This document shows, one piece after another, positions 52,599-63,143 of a stretch of 64,000 bases of DNA. The notes beneath the pieces are model-generated. The model was not told where the DNA came from. It saw only the letters and a program-made list of their open reading frames with translations, and ran no database searches. The DNA comes from Symbiodinium sp. CCMP2592 (Eukaryota > Sar > Dinophyceae > Suessiales > Symbiodiniaceae). Position 1 is the stretch's first letter, and each line of letters starts with the position of its first letter. The DNA lies in contig CAJNDT010005545.1 of NCBI GenBank assembly GCA_905221615.1, positions 1 to 64,000 of the forward strand. The letters are read 5' to 3'. The position numbers and the translations under genes were made by a program.

Positions 52599-53888
52599 GT
52601 TCCAGACTAAGACTGCGTGGCACGACGGTCACCCCTCGGTTTAGGGGATCAGGGTTATATACGGTTTAGGGGTTGGGGTTTAGGGGATTAGACTTAGGGG
52701 TGTTGGGCTTGGTGCTTGGCTTTCGGCGCACGAGCCTTAGACCTCAAACGCTTAGACCCCGACCAATCCATGGCACGATACAGCCCGAAAAAGCCTGTAC
52801 CTGGACCCCAAAAGTATTGTAGAATGAAAGCCTTTTAAAGGATTGGGCCATTAATTTACCTACTTTCGGGGGTTTCGGTAAGCACGATAAGACTGCAAGC
52901 CGCAAACTCCCCGAGCCCTAGACCATGAAGAGCTGAAATCGCAAAAACATGAACGGATGAGGGCTTGTGACCCCGAAGACTGCTTTCCGCGAAATCCTGA
53001 TGTAACTCGACTTCGCGCGTTTTGGGTTCAGGGTGCTGCAGCTATAGCAAGCCTAAGCTCCCAGGGTTTAGGGTTTAGGGTTTAATTTGACAAAGCCAGA
53101 CTTACAGAAGTCCTAAACGAACCTTCAGGTGCAGCTCAGACCACCGAAAACTCGTAGGTCGGTTCGAATGGCACCTGGGACCAGAAGCCAAAATAAGCAG
53201 GCTCGATGGATTGCGGGTCTCATGGTATCCTTTCTGGAGATGTGAGAACTCTTGAGTTAGCAGTAGTGACAAAACTGCCAGGTCTAAAACAAAATTAAAG
53301 TTCGTAGGCAGAGCGCAACTGTGACAGGCATGTCTACATGGACACAGACCTGCACACCTACGGCTCCACGGGTTCACCATCACGGATTTGCGTAGGTATT
53401 AGAGCGTGAGTAGAATTGACGATCGGTCAGCTGCCGGTCGCTCGCTCTCTGTATGTCTACCTACTAACGACTTCTCCATCTATCTCTCTCAATTGCCATT
53501 TGTTGATGTGTCTTTACCGCTGCGGCCCTACGTTGCGGCCATCGACTTTCAAACCCTTGCGTGATAATGAACATGATGGTGATATTGATGAGGACGAAGA
53601 TGATGGTGATGATGATGATGGTGATGATGATGATGCCGAAGGGTTTCTGACAAAGCAAGGATTCACAACCGTATCTCTGAACCCTCAAGCCTCAACCCTG
53701 AACCCCAAAACCCACATACCCTCAATCCCTAAATTGTTTACCCTACCCTTAGCCCCAGAACCCTTTTAAAGCCCACCACGACCCTGGGCCCTAGTCCGAT
53801 CCTCTGCTTCTGCGAACCACTGGGTCTTGGACTGGCTGCAAGAAGATCCAGAAGCCTTGATCGGGCGGTTTCAGGGATTCGAGGAGGG
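52599..53888. other. No gene recognised
   Basis: TTTAGGG words at 52640-52690 and 53060-53085. GAT triplets at 53575-53635 give an Asp-rich artefact ORF. A minus ORF at 53102-53383 has no recognised motif. Confidence 0.45.
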
Positions 53889-54016
53889 TTTACAGTGAAC
53901 CCCATAAAGTTGGAAACCGGATTAAGGCCAAATAGTGCTGGGATTCCGAATATTTTTTTTTACTCTTCAGGACTGAGGCTAGTAGGTTTGAAACTTTTAG
54001 GCTTCTACTGTAGGCT
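53889..54016. mobile_element. Hairpin element, family E copy 2, intron-like ends
   Basis: The plus strand runs GTGAACCCCATAAAGTTGG...TTCTACTGTAG. It shares ATTAAGGCCAAATAGTGCTG with copy 3 at 58385 and, in reverse complement, with copy 1. Confidence 0.75.
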
Positions 54017-54410
54017 TCGGTGTTTGGTATAGGATGCAGGGGTATATAGGGGTATAGGGGTACAGGGGTTTCGGGGGTATGGGGGTAGGTTTTAGGACTT
54101 AGGGCTTCGGCTTCGCGGTTTAGTTTCGTTTATTCTGAGGATGCCGTGCGCGCGAGTCTGAGCGCGTTTGGGCGCCGTCGCTGAGCTTTTCTGGTCTGGT
54201 CTCCCTCGGCGGTTTGTACTAACCCCGGCGCACACGACATAAGGACGAACAACGACTCGATTCGACTCGATAGTTCTTGCTTCAGCATAGAACCTCGTTG
54301 CGGCTTCAAGCCCGTATACGGAAACTGCATACCTCTGCTTTGGGGGTTCGGACCCAAAGCAACATGAATAAACGTGACCGCCTCGCTCGCTCTCTATGTA
54401 TCTCCCCTCG

Positions 54411-54417
54411 TCTCTCG

Positions 54418-54463
<46 letters not shown>

Positions 54464-54520
54464 CCTCCCTCCCCATGCATGCGCGCATGCATGCATGCAT
54501 GCACAATACATCCGACCCTG
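54411..54520. repeat. (CT)n then (CATG)n microsatellite
   Basis: About 55 bp of CT repeats with few interruptions, then CATGCATGCGCGCATGCATG. Poly-Ser/Leu and Glu/Arg ORFs over it are artefacts. Confidence 0.95.
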
Positions 54521-54627
54521 CATCCATAGATACGTAGATCTGCATGCATACATCCACCCATGCATTCATAAGTACGTACTTGTTCATACATGTATGCTGC
54601 ATGCATATAGTACCTAAACCCCTGAGA

Positions 54628-54735
54628 ACCCTGCAACGAGCTTCTGGAAGGATGCAGCCGAGGTGCTCCACTGCCTGCAGCCACTCCCGGACTTTGCTGC
54701 AGGCACCGATGGCTGCAGAGTAGGAGATCAAATCT
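54628..54735 (-). pseudogene. PPR-like fragment, best preserved
   Basis: The minus strand reads DLISYSAAIGACSKVREWLQ then AVEHL. Both helices of one PPR motif are recognisable over about 35 residues. The frame stays open for some distance downstream. It could be a live exon of a leftward PPR gene. Confidence 0.6.
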
Positions 54736-55021
54736 GCCTGCTTTGGTTTCGAGGGTTTCTAAAAGGAGTTTAAAACGAGTCACGATAGGAGTGCCAAGGT
54801 TTAGGGAGGTTTAGGGCCTGTTTGTATACGCTTCTCTATGTGGGTTTAGGTTGGTTGGTTGGTGGCTGAAGGCTTAGGGTTAAAAAGCTTAAGGTTTAGG
54901 GTTTCGGGTTTAAGGATTCAGGGGTTAGGGTTTAGGGGTTCAGGGTTTTAGGATGGCAGAGGGCTGAGAGCTTCGCCCCCAACCGATCAGGGAGCTTCGA
55001 CTAGCTGTGCTCAGCAACCAC

Positions 55022-55115
55022 CCTGATAATGTAGGAATTTCCGAAAATAAGGGGTACCTTGTTTGGGGGTCCTTATAATAAGGGTTCTACTATTTAGGTC
55101 CTGTGGTTCACGGTT
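55022..55115. mobile_element. Family C hairpin copy, degraded right end
   Basis: GGAATTTCCGAAAATAAGGG and GTACCTTGTTTGGGGGTCC are present. The right end continues into GTTCACGGTTCCGGAACCG. Confidence 0.6.
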
Positions 55116-55188
55116 CCGGAACCGTGTAAACCCTCAACCTTAAAACCAGGAAGTATCTGACTTCAGCCTCGGCTCCTTTGAGCCGATC

Positions 55189-55292
55189 TAGGGGCCTTAA
55201 TTTACAAGAATTAGGTTTAAGGCTTCCTCATACCTTTCTTATAATAAGGAGCCTCAGGAATGATATTGGTAATGATTTAGGCTTCTATACTA
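55189..55292. mobile_element. Hairpin element, family B copy with GT-AG edges
   Basis: The minus strand begins GTAGTATAGAAGCC and ends GGCCCCTAG. The preceding minus frame reads VVTDDLRTRLAANYGQKA and the following IGSKEPRLKSDTSWF before a stop, joined in phase 0. The exon assignment is tentative. Confidence 0.75.
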
Positions 55293-55485
55293 CAGCTTTT
55301 TGACCGTAATTTGCAGCCAAACGAGTGCGCAAGTCGTCGGTGACAACCTACGTCCCTATTCATGCTACACCTCGCTCCGCGTCGATTTCTCTTGGATCAC
55401 TGAACTAGAGCTCCTCATTAGCATCATACTACCCAAACCCCAGACCCTATTCCTCTAAACCGTAAACCTCAAAGCGCAAACCCTA

Positions 55486-55612
55486 ACTTCAAAAATAAGT
55501 TACCCTAAACCCTAAACCCCAAACCCAAACTTCAAAGATAAGTTACCCTAAACCCTAAACCCAAACCCTAACTTCAAAGATAAGTTTGATCCGCTCTGCC
55601 TGGAGCTGCCAA
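55486..55612 (-). repeat. 42-43-bp higher-order repeat with CCCTAAA heptamers
   Basis: ACTTCAAA(G/A)ATAAGTT starts at 55486, 55529 and 55571. The units are separated by CCCTAAACCCTAAACCC words. The period of about six heptamers echoes the 42-bp repeat at 47-225. Confidence 0.85.
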
Positions 55613-55742
55613 TCCCCCAGCGAGTGGAGGATGACCAGAGCACTCCTTTGGCATCTTAGTTGCATACGGTCTAGGGGCCTCAATAATTTCCCTTTCTAGT
55701 TTGGTGGTTCCTTAGTATAAGTATAGTATAATAATGGGCCCA

Positions 55743-55839
55743 TAAACCCTTAAGGTCCCATAGTAGTTCCTTTTGGGGGTTCATATTTAGTATCCTATAA
55801 GGTAATCCCAAAAGGGAACTACTATGGCGCCTCTGGGTA
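55743..55839. mobile_element. Hairpin element, family A copy abutting a family B fragment
   Basis: GGTCCCATAGTAGTTCC...GGAACTACTATGGCGCC. The preceding 55672-55735 (AGGGGCCTCAATAATTTCCC) is half of a family B element, so one element landed in or beside another. Confidence 0.8.
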
Positions 55840-56169
55840 GGTTGCATACTTCGTATACTGCATGCATATTGTTTCCCGATTTTTTGAACCATGAATTATG
55901 TTCTGTATCTTTTCATATTATGTTCTGTCACATTTTATTATTCCTCAGGGTGAGTTTGGGACTTCAGGTTAGTCCCGCGGCTTTGGGGTTTACGACTTCG
56001 GGCACCCTGGATCCGGGTTCGATTACAAAAAAAGGCAGGTTTGGGAACGCGATGAATCATTTGTGGTCGTTTTTTCTCGGTTTAAGAAAGGTTTTAAGAG
56101 CTTCGGGACGTCGGGCCAGGGTTTCTAGGGCTTCGGGTCCGGGCTTTGGGTTTACATGGGGTCTCTACA

Positions 56170-56282
56170 TGGGCGGTTGTCAAAAATTATGGTCCCTTTT
56201 TGGGCACCCTAAATATTAGGTGCCGTACTATATGGGGGATCCAGAAAGGGACCATAGTTTTGACAACCACCCATATGTAGGA
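56170..56282. mobile_element. Hairpin element, family N
   Basis: GGTTGTCAAAAATTATGGTCCC and inverted GGGACCATAGTTTTGACAACC, 20-bp arms around a TATTAGGTGCCGTAC centre. One copy seen. Confidence 0.85.
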
Positions 56283-56340
56283 AATGTAAAGGGATGCCAG
56301 TACCATGTCTCCCCATTCCGAAGGATGTTTAGGTGTTGCT

Positions 56341-56375
56341 TTCTTTTTTTTTTTTTTTTTTTTTTGGGGGGGGGG
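56341..56375. repeat. Poly-T followed by poly-G
   Basis: About 24 T's with one interruption, then 10 G's. Confidence 0.95.
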
Positions 56376-56873
56376 GCTCTTTTCCACCTGCAGGTACAGC
56401 TAGAACTCCTGCACGTTTAGGTTTGCGGCTCAAGGTTTCCAAGGACCACGACATTTGAAGATAAAGAGTTCGCAAACTCAGACCGTGCGCTTGCCTTTGC
56501 TTCTTTACTTCGAAGGGGTTACTCGAAGAGGGCTTCATAAGCGTTCGAACAGGATTTCAGCAGGCTAGTGATCTTGAGATTTACAAGGGTTGCTGTATGC
56601 TAGCGCCTTGAGTTAGAGGGCGGGGTTGAGGGCATCACGCCCTCAATGGCACATTCATAGCAGCGACGTGATGGCATAGCTTCTGCAGCTGCATCTGCAC
56701 CTGCGACCCTCTTTCTGAGGGCCAAAACGGCAGTTATATGACTCTCGCTTTGCCTGCATTAACTGACTAAACTGCCCGAAACGAAATGAAGACTCATTCT
56801 TGAGCCCCATTTACCTCGGTTGCTGCACTCCGGTAGTTATGCCGAAGCCTCTCCAATCATGGACCTCATTAAA

Positions 56874-56976
56874 GGGAACTCCAGAAAGTTGGAATATGGT
56901 TTCAGGGTAGGATACCCTATAATTTACCATAAAGGGTTTAGGATAATCATATTCCAACTTTCTGGCTTTTACTTTA
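56874..56976. mobile_element. Hairpin element, family D copy 2
   Basis: Reverse-complement copy of 41469-41573, near-identical over about 103 bp including both edges. On the minus strand it also runs GTAAAAG...CTGGAG. Confidence 0.88.
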
Positions 56977-57114
56977 ACTCTTGGGAATCGGGCTTGGGGT
57001 CCCTTGGATCCCGAGCAAATGAGGCCCTGAGCTCAGACAACACACACACACGCACACACTGCTTTTCTTCCCTAGCAAACCGCCTACACCCTTAAACCTT
57101 AACCCCTGCCCTTG

Positions 57115-57190
57115 ACTTGGTGCTGCACAGCATCTGCCAGTGAGCGACCTTGATGCACGCACTGATCGCCGCATTGAAGGCAGTGAGTCT
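57115..57190 (-). pseudogene. PPR-like fragment
   Basis: The minus strand reads LTAFNAAISACIKVAHWQML, a textbook PPR first helix. The second helix is disrupted after Met-Leu. Confidence 0.6.
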
Positions 57191-57745
57191 CAGCAGCACG
57201 CCTGCCAACTTTAGCCTAGCGTCTATGATAGCGAATGTAGGATAGAGGGCTAGGGTTTAGGGTATCGGATCAAACCTATAGAGTTGAGGTTTAGGGTCCA
57301 TGATAGGAAACAGGGGATTCTCTGTTGGACGTTGCATGCACGTTGCTTCCACGGGATTGATGTGGGCTTGATCGAATGATGTGGGCTTGGCATTGGTGGC
57401 TTGATGAAAAATGAACCCTTCTACCTAGATAGACTCTGAAACCACAGAAAAAGCCTAACTATTGTAGAACTTCTGACGCAGTACAGTAGATGTTCTCCGG
57501 GTGGTTAATGCAGCTCCGTGTTTTGAATGATCTACTTTACGACTTAAAACCCAGCGAAAAGACGTTTGGCTCCACAATGTATCATGCTATCCCAAAGCCC
57601 TGGAACCCCTCATAAACTCAATGTATTTCTGGTCTTGTCCCACTTCGACAAACAAAGATTCCTCAGCAAAGTTCCAGGACCTGGTGCTCCTTCAAGTGGC
57701 CTGCCACATGTAAACTAGAAGGTGCGCCCAAAAACTAGCAGATAC
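57191..57745. other. No gene recognised
   Basis: TTTAGGG words at 57250-57300; otherwise unique sequence with only short ORFs. Confidence 0.5.
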
Positions 57746-57852
57746 TACAGGGGCTTCAACAATTTAGAATAAGGGTTTGGGGGGCGCATTATACTATCCT
57801 TGTAATAAGTCAACCCCAAAATAGTATTGGTAATTGTTGAGGCCCCTATATC
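57746..57852. mobile_element. Hairpin element, family B copy
   Basis: ACAGGGGCTTCAACAATTTAG / TAATTGTTGAGGCCCCTATAT. The minus strand ends CCCCTGTAG, but the expected GT at the other edge is AT. Confidence 0.85.
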
Positions 57853-58199
57853 ATAGTGATGACCCTAATACAACAACTTACAAGCTTGATTTTGAGCAGC
57901 ATAAGTCTGACGACCAAGCAGGCAGGTTCGAAGTGGGTGAGTAAGTTCAGGGTTTAGGGTTTAGGGTCTGAGTGCGCAGGGGGGATATTGGAAGGGCACG
58001 TTCCTGAGCAGATCAGAGCATGGCTGTCCAACACCACCATAGATGAACTCATGTAGCCTGTAACATAGCCTATATGTCGAAGCCCTTCCCAACAATGGCC
58101 CGGGCACACATGCTACAGAACATGGTAAGGCCTGCCTGAACTGCAAGCCCTGAACGAGAGCCTAGACCCTTCATCTGTGAACCCCTAATCTCCCGCAGC

Positions 58200-58313
58200 G
58201 TATCAAACCCTAAGGGTCCATGTACTCATATAGCATATGCTTGGGCCCCAATGTACCTAAATAGGGACTACATTAAGGCCAATGTATATACTATATGAGT
58301 ACATGGACCCTTA
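58200..58313. mobile_element. Hairpin element, family F copy 2
   Basis: CTAAGGGTCCATGTACTCAT and inverted ATGAGTACATGGACCCTTAG, perfect over 20 bp. The core AATAGGGACTACATTAAGGCC matches 38652-38752. Confidence 0.92.
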
Positions 58314-58384
58314 GGGAAACCTAAACCCCTGAACCCCAACCCCAGAAACTTCTGAAATCCTACACAGGCACCCTAAAACCCTTG

Positions 58385-58503
58385 CAGTAAACCGCAGAAA
58401 GTTGGAAACCGGGTTAAGGCCAAATAGTGCTGGGATCCCCTATACATAACTCTTACGGATTGAGGCTATTGAATTTCCAACTTTTTTGACTTCTACTGTA
58501 ATC
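58385..58503. mobile_element. Hairpin element, family E copy 3
   Basis: GTAAACCGCAGAAAGTTGG...CCAACTTTTTTGACTTCTACTGTAA. The final AG of the other copies is AA here. Confidence 0.78.
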
Positions 58504-58734
58504 TACAAAAACCTTTCAACACGGTTCCCGAGGTACCTTTCCCACGCAGACTCGCGAGGAGCTCTAAAGCCTTTCAGGGCTCTGCCCGGAGGGGGATTTC
58601 TTTAAAGGGTTCCTAAAAGGGGTTACAAGGGATCTAGAAGGGTACTATAATATAGGGGCCTAAGGTTAAGGTTTAGAGTTCGCATGTCTTGCTTCGGTCT
58701 TGGGATGTCTTGGGTTTAAGGTTGTGATAGGGTT

Positions 58735-58852
58735 CAGGGTTCCCAGAGACTCCAATATCATTTAATTAAAGAATATACCTTAAATCATATTAAGGATCCG
58801 ACTATAATTTAAGAGGTATGTACCGTAAACACGGTGTATTGGAGTCGTTGTA
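58735..58852. mobile_element. Hairpin element, family K copy 3
   Basis: GACTCCAATATCATTTAATT and inverted GGTGTATTGGAGTC, with CGACTATAATTTAAGAGGTAT in the core. Confidence 0.75.
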
Positions 58853-60470
58853 GGATTCTTTCAGGGCTCAGGGTTCAGGGTTCTTATATTATGGGGTTTA
58901 TCTGGTCCCTAGCAAACCTACCGGTTTCGGGTTCCGTACTATGACTTGCCGAGATAAGTCCTCAAACAGGTAAGTTATTTGGATCAAAGCAGGTTTAGGG
59001 CTTTTCACCGGCCTTGCTGGTGTTAAATATGCTTTCCTTGAAGGTGGATTTAATTGTCTTTAATGCATTTGTAGGGTTGTACCAGAGTTGTGCATTTCTC
59101 GCAATTCTATGAGAAAACGTTATAGGTTGCTCAGTAGAATCTCGGTGGCATTAGGGTTTGGGGTTAGGTGCACCTCACCCCAAACTACCCTCTATTATGC
59201 CCCAAGTACCCACTGTTAAGTACAATCAAGGCTCTATTAAAGGGTACTTGGGGGGTGGGTGCTGTTAGGTGCTTATCCTTTGAAGATCTCCGGTTTCATG
59301 GCGTCTTCGGGCAGTACTCCAAGGCCCTTTCGGAGCGCTTCAGGGTTTAGAGCTCGGAACCTAAGCTCGCGAAACCCTGACGGAAGAGCGCACCATGAAA
59401 TCCACTGAACACCCAACGTTACTATGACGAATGCGGAACCCAAACGGCCGCTGCCTGACGCGAGCTCGCGGCGCGAATGCAAGCACCTTGGGCACGAATG
59501 GCAACGGGATTGCTAAGGCCCGTAGTCCAGTTCCTGTTTGGGGCTTGTAGACGTTCCTCTTCCATTACCGCACACACCCCATACGCCAGAACCATACGTC
59601 GCACGTTCTCACTGGTGCCCGAAAACCTTCAACCTTGAACCCCGTGATATTTGAAGATTTGGTTTGGCGTTGTCAGTTGTGTGCGTAGGGCTCGACTGAA
59701 GAAGTTGAAAGCGCTTTAAACGGTTCGGCTCTGAATTCAGGGGTAAGGGGCCCTTGCGCATGTAGAATCGAGCGGGTTCTGAGGAGTTTGGGACCTGTGG
59801 AGGGTGGGGGGAATTCTAGGTTCTAGGGTTTTACAACTAGGGTTTGAGGTTCGGGCTGAGTTTGGAACTAGAACCATCCAAACAAACAACAACATGATGA
59901 CCTCATGCAAGCCTGTGGAAAAACAACAGCACCTCTAGACACATCATGCAGACCCTCATCGACCTGGTTGCAGATAGTAGGTCTAGGGTCAAACACCAAT
60001 GCTCCCAGGTTTAAGATCCATTGCAAGGGCATCGTACGAACACGGTTTACGGGCCGGTTATTGCATTCTTGTATAGGGACCAGAAGGAGGCCATATTGGT
60101 GTTTATTCAGGCTGCAGCATTCATAGGGCTAAGGTCTAAGGTCCAACACTGAGCATACATTGTGCAAAATACAGGGGCTCTAATTAATATTAATACGGAC
60201 ATTTGTATAGATGTATAAATGCATCTCTACATATTATATATACACTTAAACAACGGAAAGTATCATTAGATGCTATATAGGGTACTGATCGCTCAAATTC
60301 CGAACATACTGTGCTACGGATTGATTGTCGAGGGACCTGGACCTAGGATGCTTGGCCTGGGTTGAAAGCCCGGTATTCAGATTCGAAGCTAGCATTCGGT
60401 GTAAGGAGTTGACGGAAAACAGGCCTTAGGAGGTTGGGACTTCCACCTTGAACCCCCTTCCCCTATACCC
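58853..60470. other. No complete gene recognised; weak PPR-like trace at 59430-59515 (minus)
   Basis: The minus strand at 59430-59515 reads NPVAIRAQGACIRAASSRQA, faintly PPR-like. 59190-59260 contains an inverted pair CCCAAGTACCC / GGGTACTTGGGG. Other ORFs are unrecognised. Confidence 0.4.
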
Positions 60471-60672
60471 TAAACCCCTAAACCCTAAATCCCCAAACCC
60501 TAAACCCTAAATACCTGAACCCTAAATTCCCAAACCCTAAACCCTAAATACCTGAACCCTAAATTCCCAAACCCTAAACCCTAAATCCCCAAACCCTAAA
60601 CCCTAAATACCTGAACCCTAAATCTCCAAACCCTAAAACCCTAAATCCCTAAACCCTAAACCCCGAAAATCC
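60471..60672 (-). repeat. CCCTAAA array with a 37-bp higher-order unit
   Basis: The unit is two 7-mers ACCCTAA, then ATACCTGA, ACCCTAA and ATTCCCAA (7+7+8+7+8). It is repeated two to three times with variants and surrounded by plain CCCTAAA. Confidence 0.88.
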
Positions 60673-60754
60673 CTAAATCCAGGGGTTGGAGCTTCGGGTT
60701 CCAGGACTTGGGCCTGGAACCCTAACACCTAAACCCTTGGCCGCCCTAGAACCC

Positions 60755-60830
60755 TCGGTTTAGGGTTTAGGGGTTTAGGGGTTTAGGGTTTAGGGTTTAG
60801 GGGTTTAGGGTTTAGGGTTTAGGGTTTAAA
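60755..60830 (+). repeat. TTTAGGG array, inverted relative to the preceding array
   Basis: About 75 bp of GGGTTTA and GGGGTTTA units. With 60471-60672 it forms a divergent pair, C-strand then G-strand, that could fold into a long hairpin. Confidence 0.93.
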
Positions 60831-61768
60831 CCACTGCGCCATGAAACGCTGAACCCATGCAACCAAAAAGCCAACGCCCAAGAACAATGATTAACCTGAA
60901 CTGCAGTCCGTTCCTGAAATCAACGCCCAAGGTGCAAAGCGTGTTCTGGCAGGTAAAGGATGTGATATCACCGTTGATATCAACATTGCTCTGCCGCCTG
61001 AGCCCGATAAGTCTAAACATGTTGATGCACATAAGAAGGCTCTGAGAGTTTACGGCTTAGGTCTATTGTGTGATAGTGTTGCTGTTGACAGAATCAGCCC
61101 TTTTGGGCTTGAGGTGGTCATAAGGCCAAGGACAGTAGGGTTAAATGACTGCTTTTTTATCTTGGGGTACTGGGGTTTAGGGTGAGCCGTAATCCAGGAA
61201 CTAAACCAAAGGTCCAAGCGCTTGACAATCAAATACTTTCCCAAGCACCAGTTGACCGTTAAAATGCATCACTACCCTACAGCCTAATCCCTTAACTTTA
61301 GACCTACTGTCCTACACCTGCATTACTACTCTACACCCTGAAGCCTAAACCTTAAATCCATGCTCCTAAGATTTTAGATACTTCAGACCCCGGCTGAATA
61401 TTCCGAATTAAGATTGTGCGCTGTAGCATAAGAGCCTTATATTCGTTATCGTCTCATCATACGGGTAAAACCCTAACAAGGGATCCTATATGTTGGCAAT
61501 TGATCAGGCTTCTGTATTGCAATGATGTGATCCCCGCTGAAGCGTTGTGTCCCTAAGTACGCACCTGCAACTCTGCGCAGAGCTCTCTGGACAGTAAAGA
61601 TCAAGCCCTAGGCTTCCGATAACCAGGACTCGGGAGTGCAGTTGTAAGTATGGGGTATAGGGTTTTTGTTTGAGGATGGGGTTTGGGTGGCAGACTAAAG
61701 ATAAGCCTCAGGGCCTAGGGCCTAAACTTGCCTGCGCTCCCTCCAAATTGGCCAAACGCGCAAGAAAT
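60831..61768. other. No gene recognised
   Basis: Overlapping 62-68 codon ORFs on both strands at 60826-61045; neither is recognisable. A few CCCTAAA-like words near 61320. Confidence 0.5.
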
Positions 61769-61769
61769 G

Positions 61770-61869
61770 GGAGTTTCCGAAAATGGGGGACCCCAATGTA
61801 GTACTCTAAATAGTAGGATCCTTATAATAAGGACCCTTAGAGGTACCCCACAATTTTCCGAAACTCCCA
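61770..61869. mobile_element. Family C hairpin, best preserved copy
   Basis: GGGAGTTTCCGAAAATGGGG and inverted AATTTTCCGAAACTCCC, 100 bp. AAAT directly precedes and follows it, a possible 4-bp target duplication. Confidence 0.88.
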
Positions 61870-62021
61870 AATGCCGTCACGGAGACTCAGAGCCCCCCCA
61901 AAAGGTTGCTGGCCGAGCTGCGCTTGCTGCGCCCTTGTTGGGTTCAGTCAGCTTTGCTAAGGTTGGGGGTTTAGGGTTGAGGGTTTGAGTTTAGGGCTTT
62001 TAGGGTTTAGGGCTTTGCATT

Positions 62022-62138
62022 TAGGCTGTAAGGCTTCCGGGTAGTTCCTTTTTGAGGTTCATACTTAGAATCCTATAACCTATAAGATCATCCCAAAATG
62101 GAACTACTATGGAGCCTTTGGATAGGCTGTAAGGCTTC
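62022..62138. mobile_element. Family A hairpin between 16-bp direct repeats
   Basis: TAGTTCCTTTTTGAGG...GGAACTACTATGGAGCC is a family A copy with both outer ends shortened. It is bracketed by the exact repeat TAGGCTGTAAGGCTTC at 62022-62037 and 62123-62138. Confidence 0.8.
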
Positions 62139-62808
62139 AGGGTTTCGAACAATGCTTCATGGCGGAGACAAGGAACTCGTCTAATTACACCAAACCCAGC
62201 AGCCGTCGTTTCGACAAGAGGACCCTTACAAACCCCCTCCAGCCCGCAAAACTCTGCACATCCTAAACCCTGGGCCCCTCAAGAGGAAACTCATCACAAC
62301 TCGTCACGCTTTGAAAATCAACCCCACTACCCAAACAAAGCCCAACAAGTAATATGAGCCCTAAACCGAAGTTCTAAGCCTGCACCCGAGGTTGAAAAGT
62401 TAGCTGGCTTGGGCGGTTGAGGATGTTGCATACATCGCAACTTTCGCCCAATGGTTTAGGGTTTGGGGTTTGTGGGACTCGTCTCCGTATCGAAAGGGTC
62501 CCAATGGGCGGAGTTAGCCGGAACCCACAACACACCCACACATAACAACAAGGATAAAGACAAAAGAATAGAAACCACGTCACAAACTCTGTTAAAATGG
62601 TGGCACAGTGGTGATAAGACATGAGGTTTGGGTTGAATGGTGGAAAAACTTAACACGAATTACAACCTAGCTATCCAGGTCTTCTATGGAACTCTGCCAT
62701 TTCCATCCATGCCAACAAGCCCTCGATTCATCAGCGAGATTTAGATATTACGAACACTCTTAACATAGTGTCCTCAATAATTTGACGAGGGGCGCCAGCC
62801 ATTCAGTC

Positions 62809-62928
62809 CTATATAGAAGCCAGTAGCTCCACATGGAACACTTCTGAATCTGGTCCCTTTGTCAGGCCAACAAGAGCAAAAAAAGGCAATAGCCTCAACC
62901 AAAACCTGACTGACTGAGACCTCAGAGC
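62809..62928 (-). CDS. Candidate terminal exon of a small unknown gene
   Basis: After the acceptor ATTAG at 62929 the frame reads ALRSQSVRFWLRLLPFFALV and on to FHVELLASI and a TAG at 62809 (40 codons with stop). It joins the exon at 63045-63143 in phase 0. No family recognised; the hydrophobic first half could be a membrane segment. Confidence 0.35.
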   Translation of the reverse strand, partial: ALRSQSVRFWLRLLPFFALVGLTKGPDSEVFHVELLASI

Positions 62929-63044
62929 CTAATTTAGGGGCCTTTACATTAAAATAGGGTTTTGGTGTACATTATACTGTAACTATAATATGGAACCCCC
63001 CCAGAATAGTATTGGCAATTATTAAATTTAGGCCCCTGCATTAC
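62929..63044 (-). mobile_element. Introner-like element, family B, as a 116-bp GT-AG intron
   Basis: On the minus strand it begins GTAATGCAGGGGCC and ends GGCCCCTAAATTAG. The core words (CAATACTATTCTGG, TATAATGTACACC) are those of family B. Its edges coincide with GT and AG and with open, in-phase frames on both sides. Confidence 0.55.
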
Positions 63045-63143
63045 CCTAAGTCTGCGTTTCCATGTAGTGGCCGCTCTGCATGCTGGCAATTCCTCACGGC
63101 TTTCTTGTATATACTGTAAGCTTTCTTCAACGGGAACTAGCAT
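63045..63143 (-). CDS. Candidate first or internal exon of the same small gene
   Basis: 33 codons from an ATG at 63143: MLVPVEESLQYIQESREELP then ACRAATTWKRRLR. A TAG lies two codons upstream in frame, so the ATG may be the true start, or an acceptor may lie at the adjacent AG. Joined to the next exon it gives a 72-residue product of unknown role. Confidence 0.35.
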
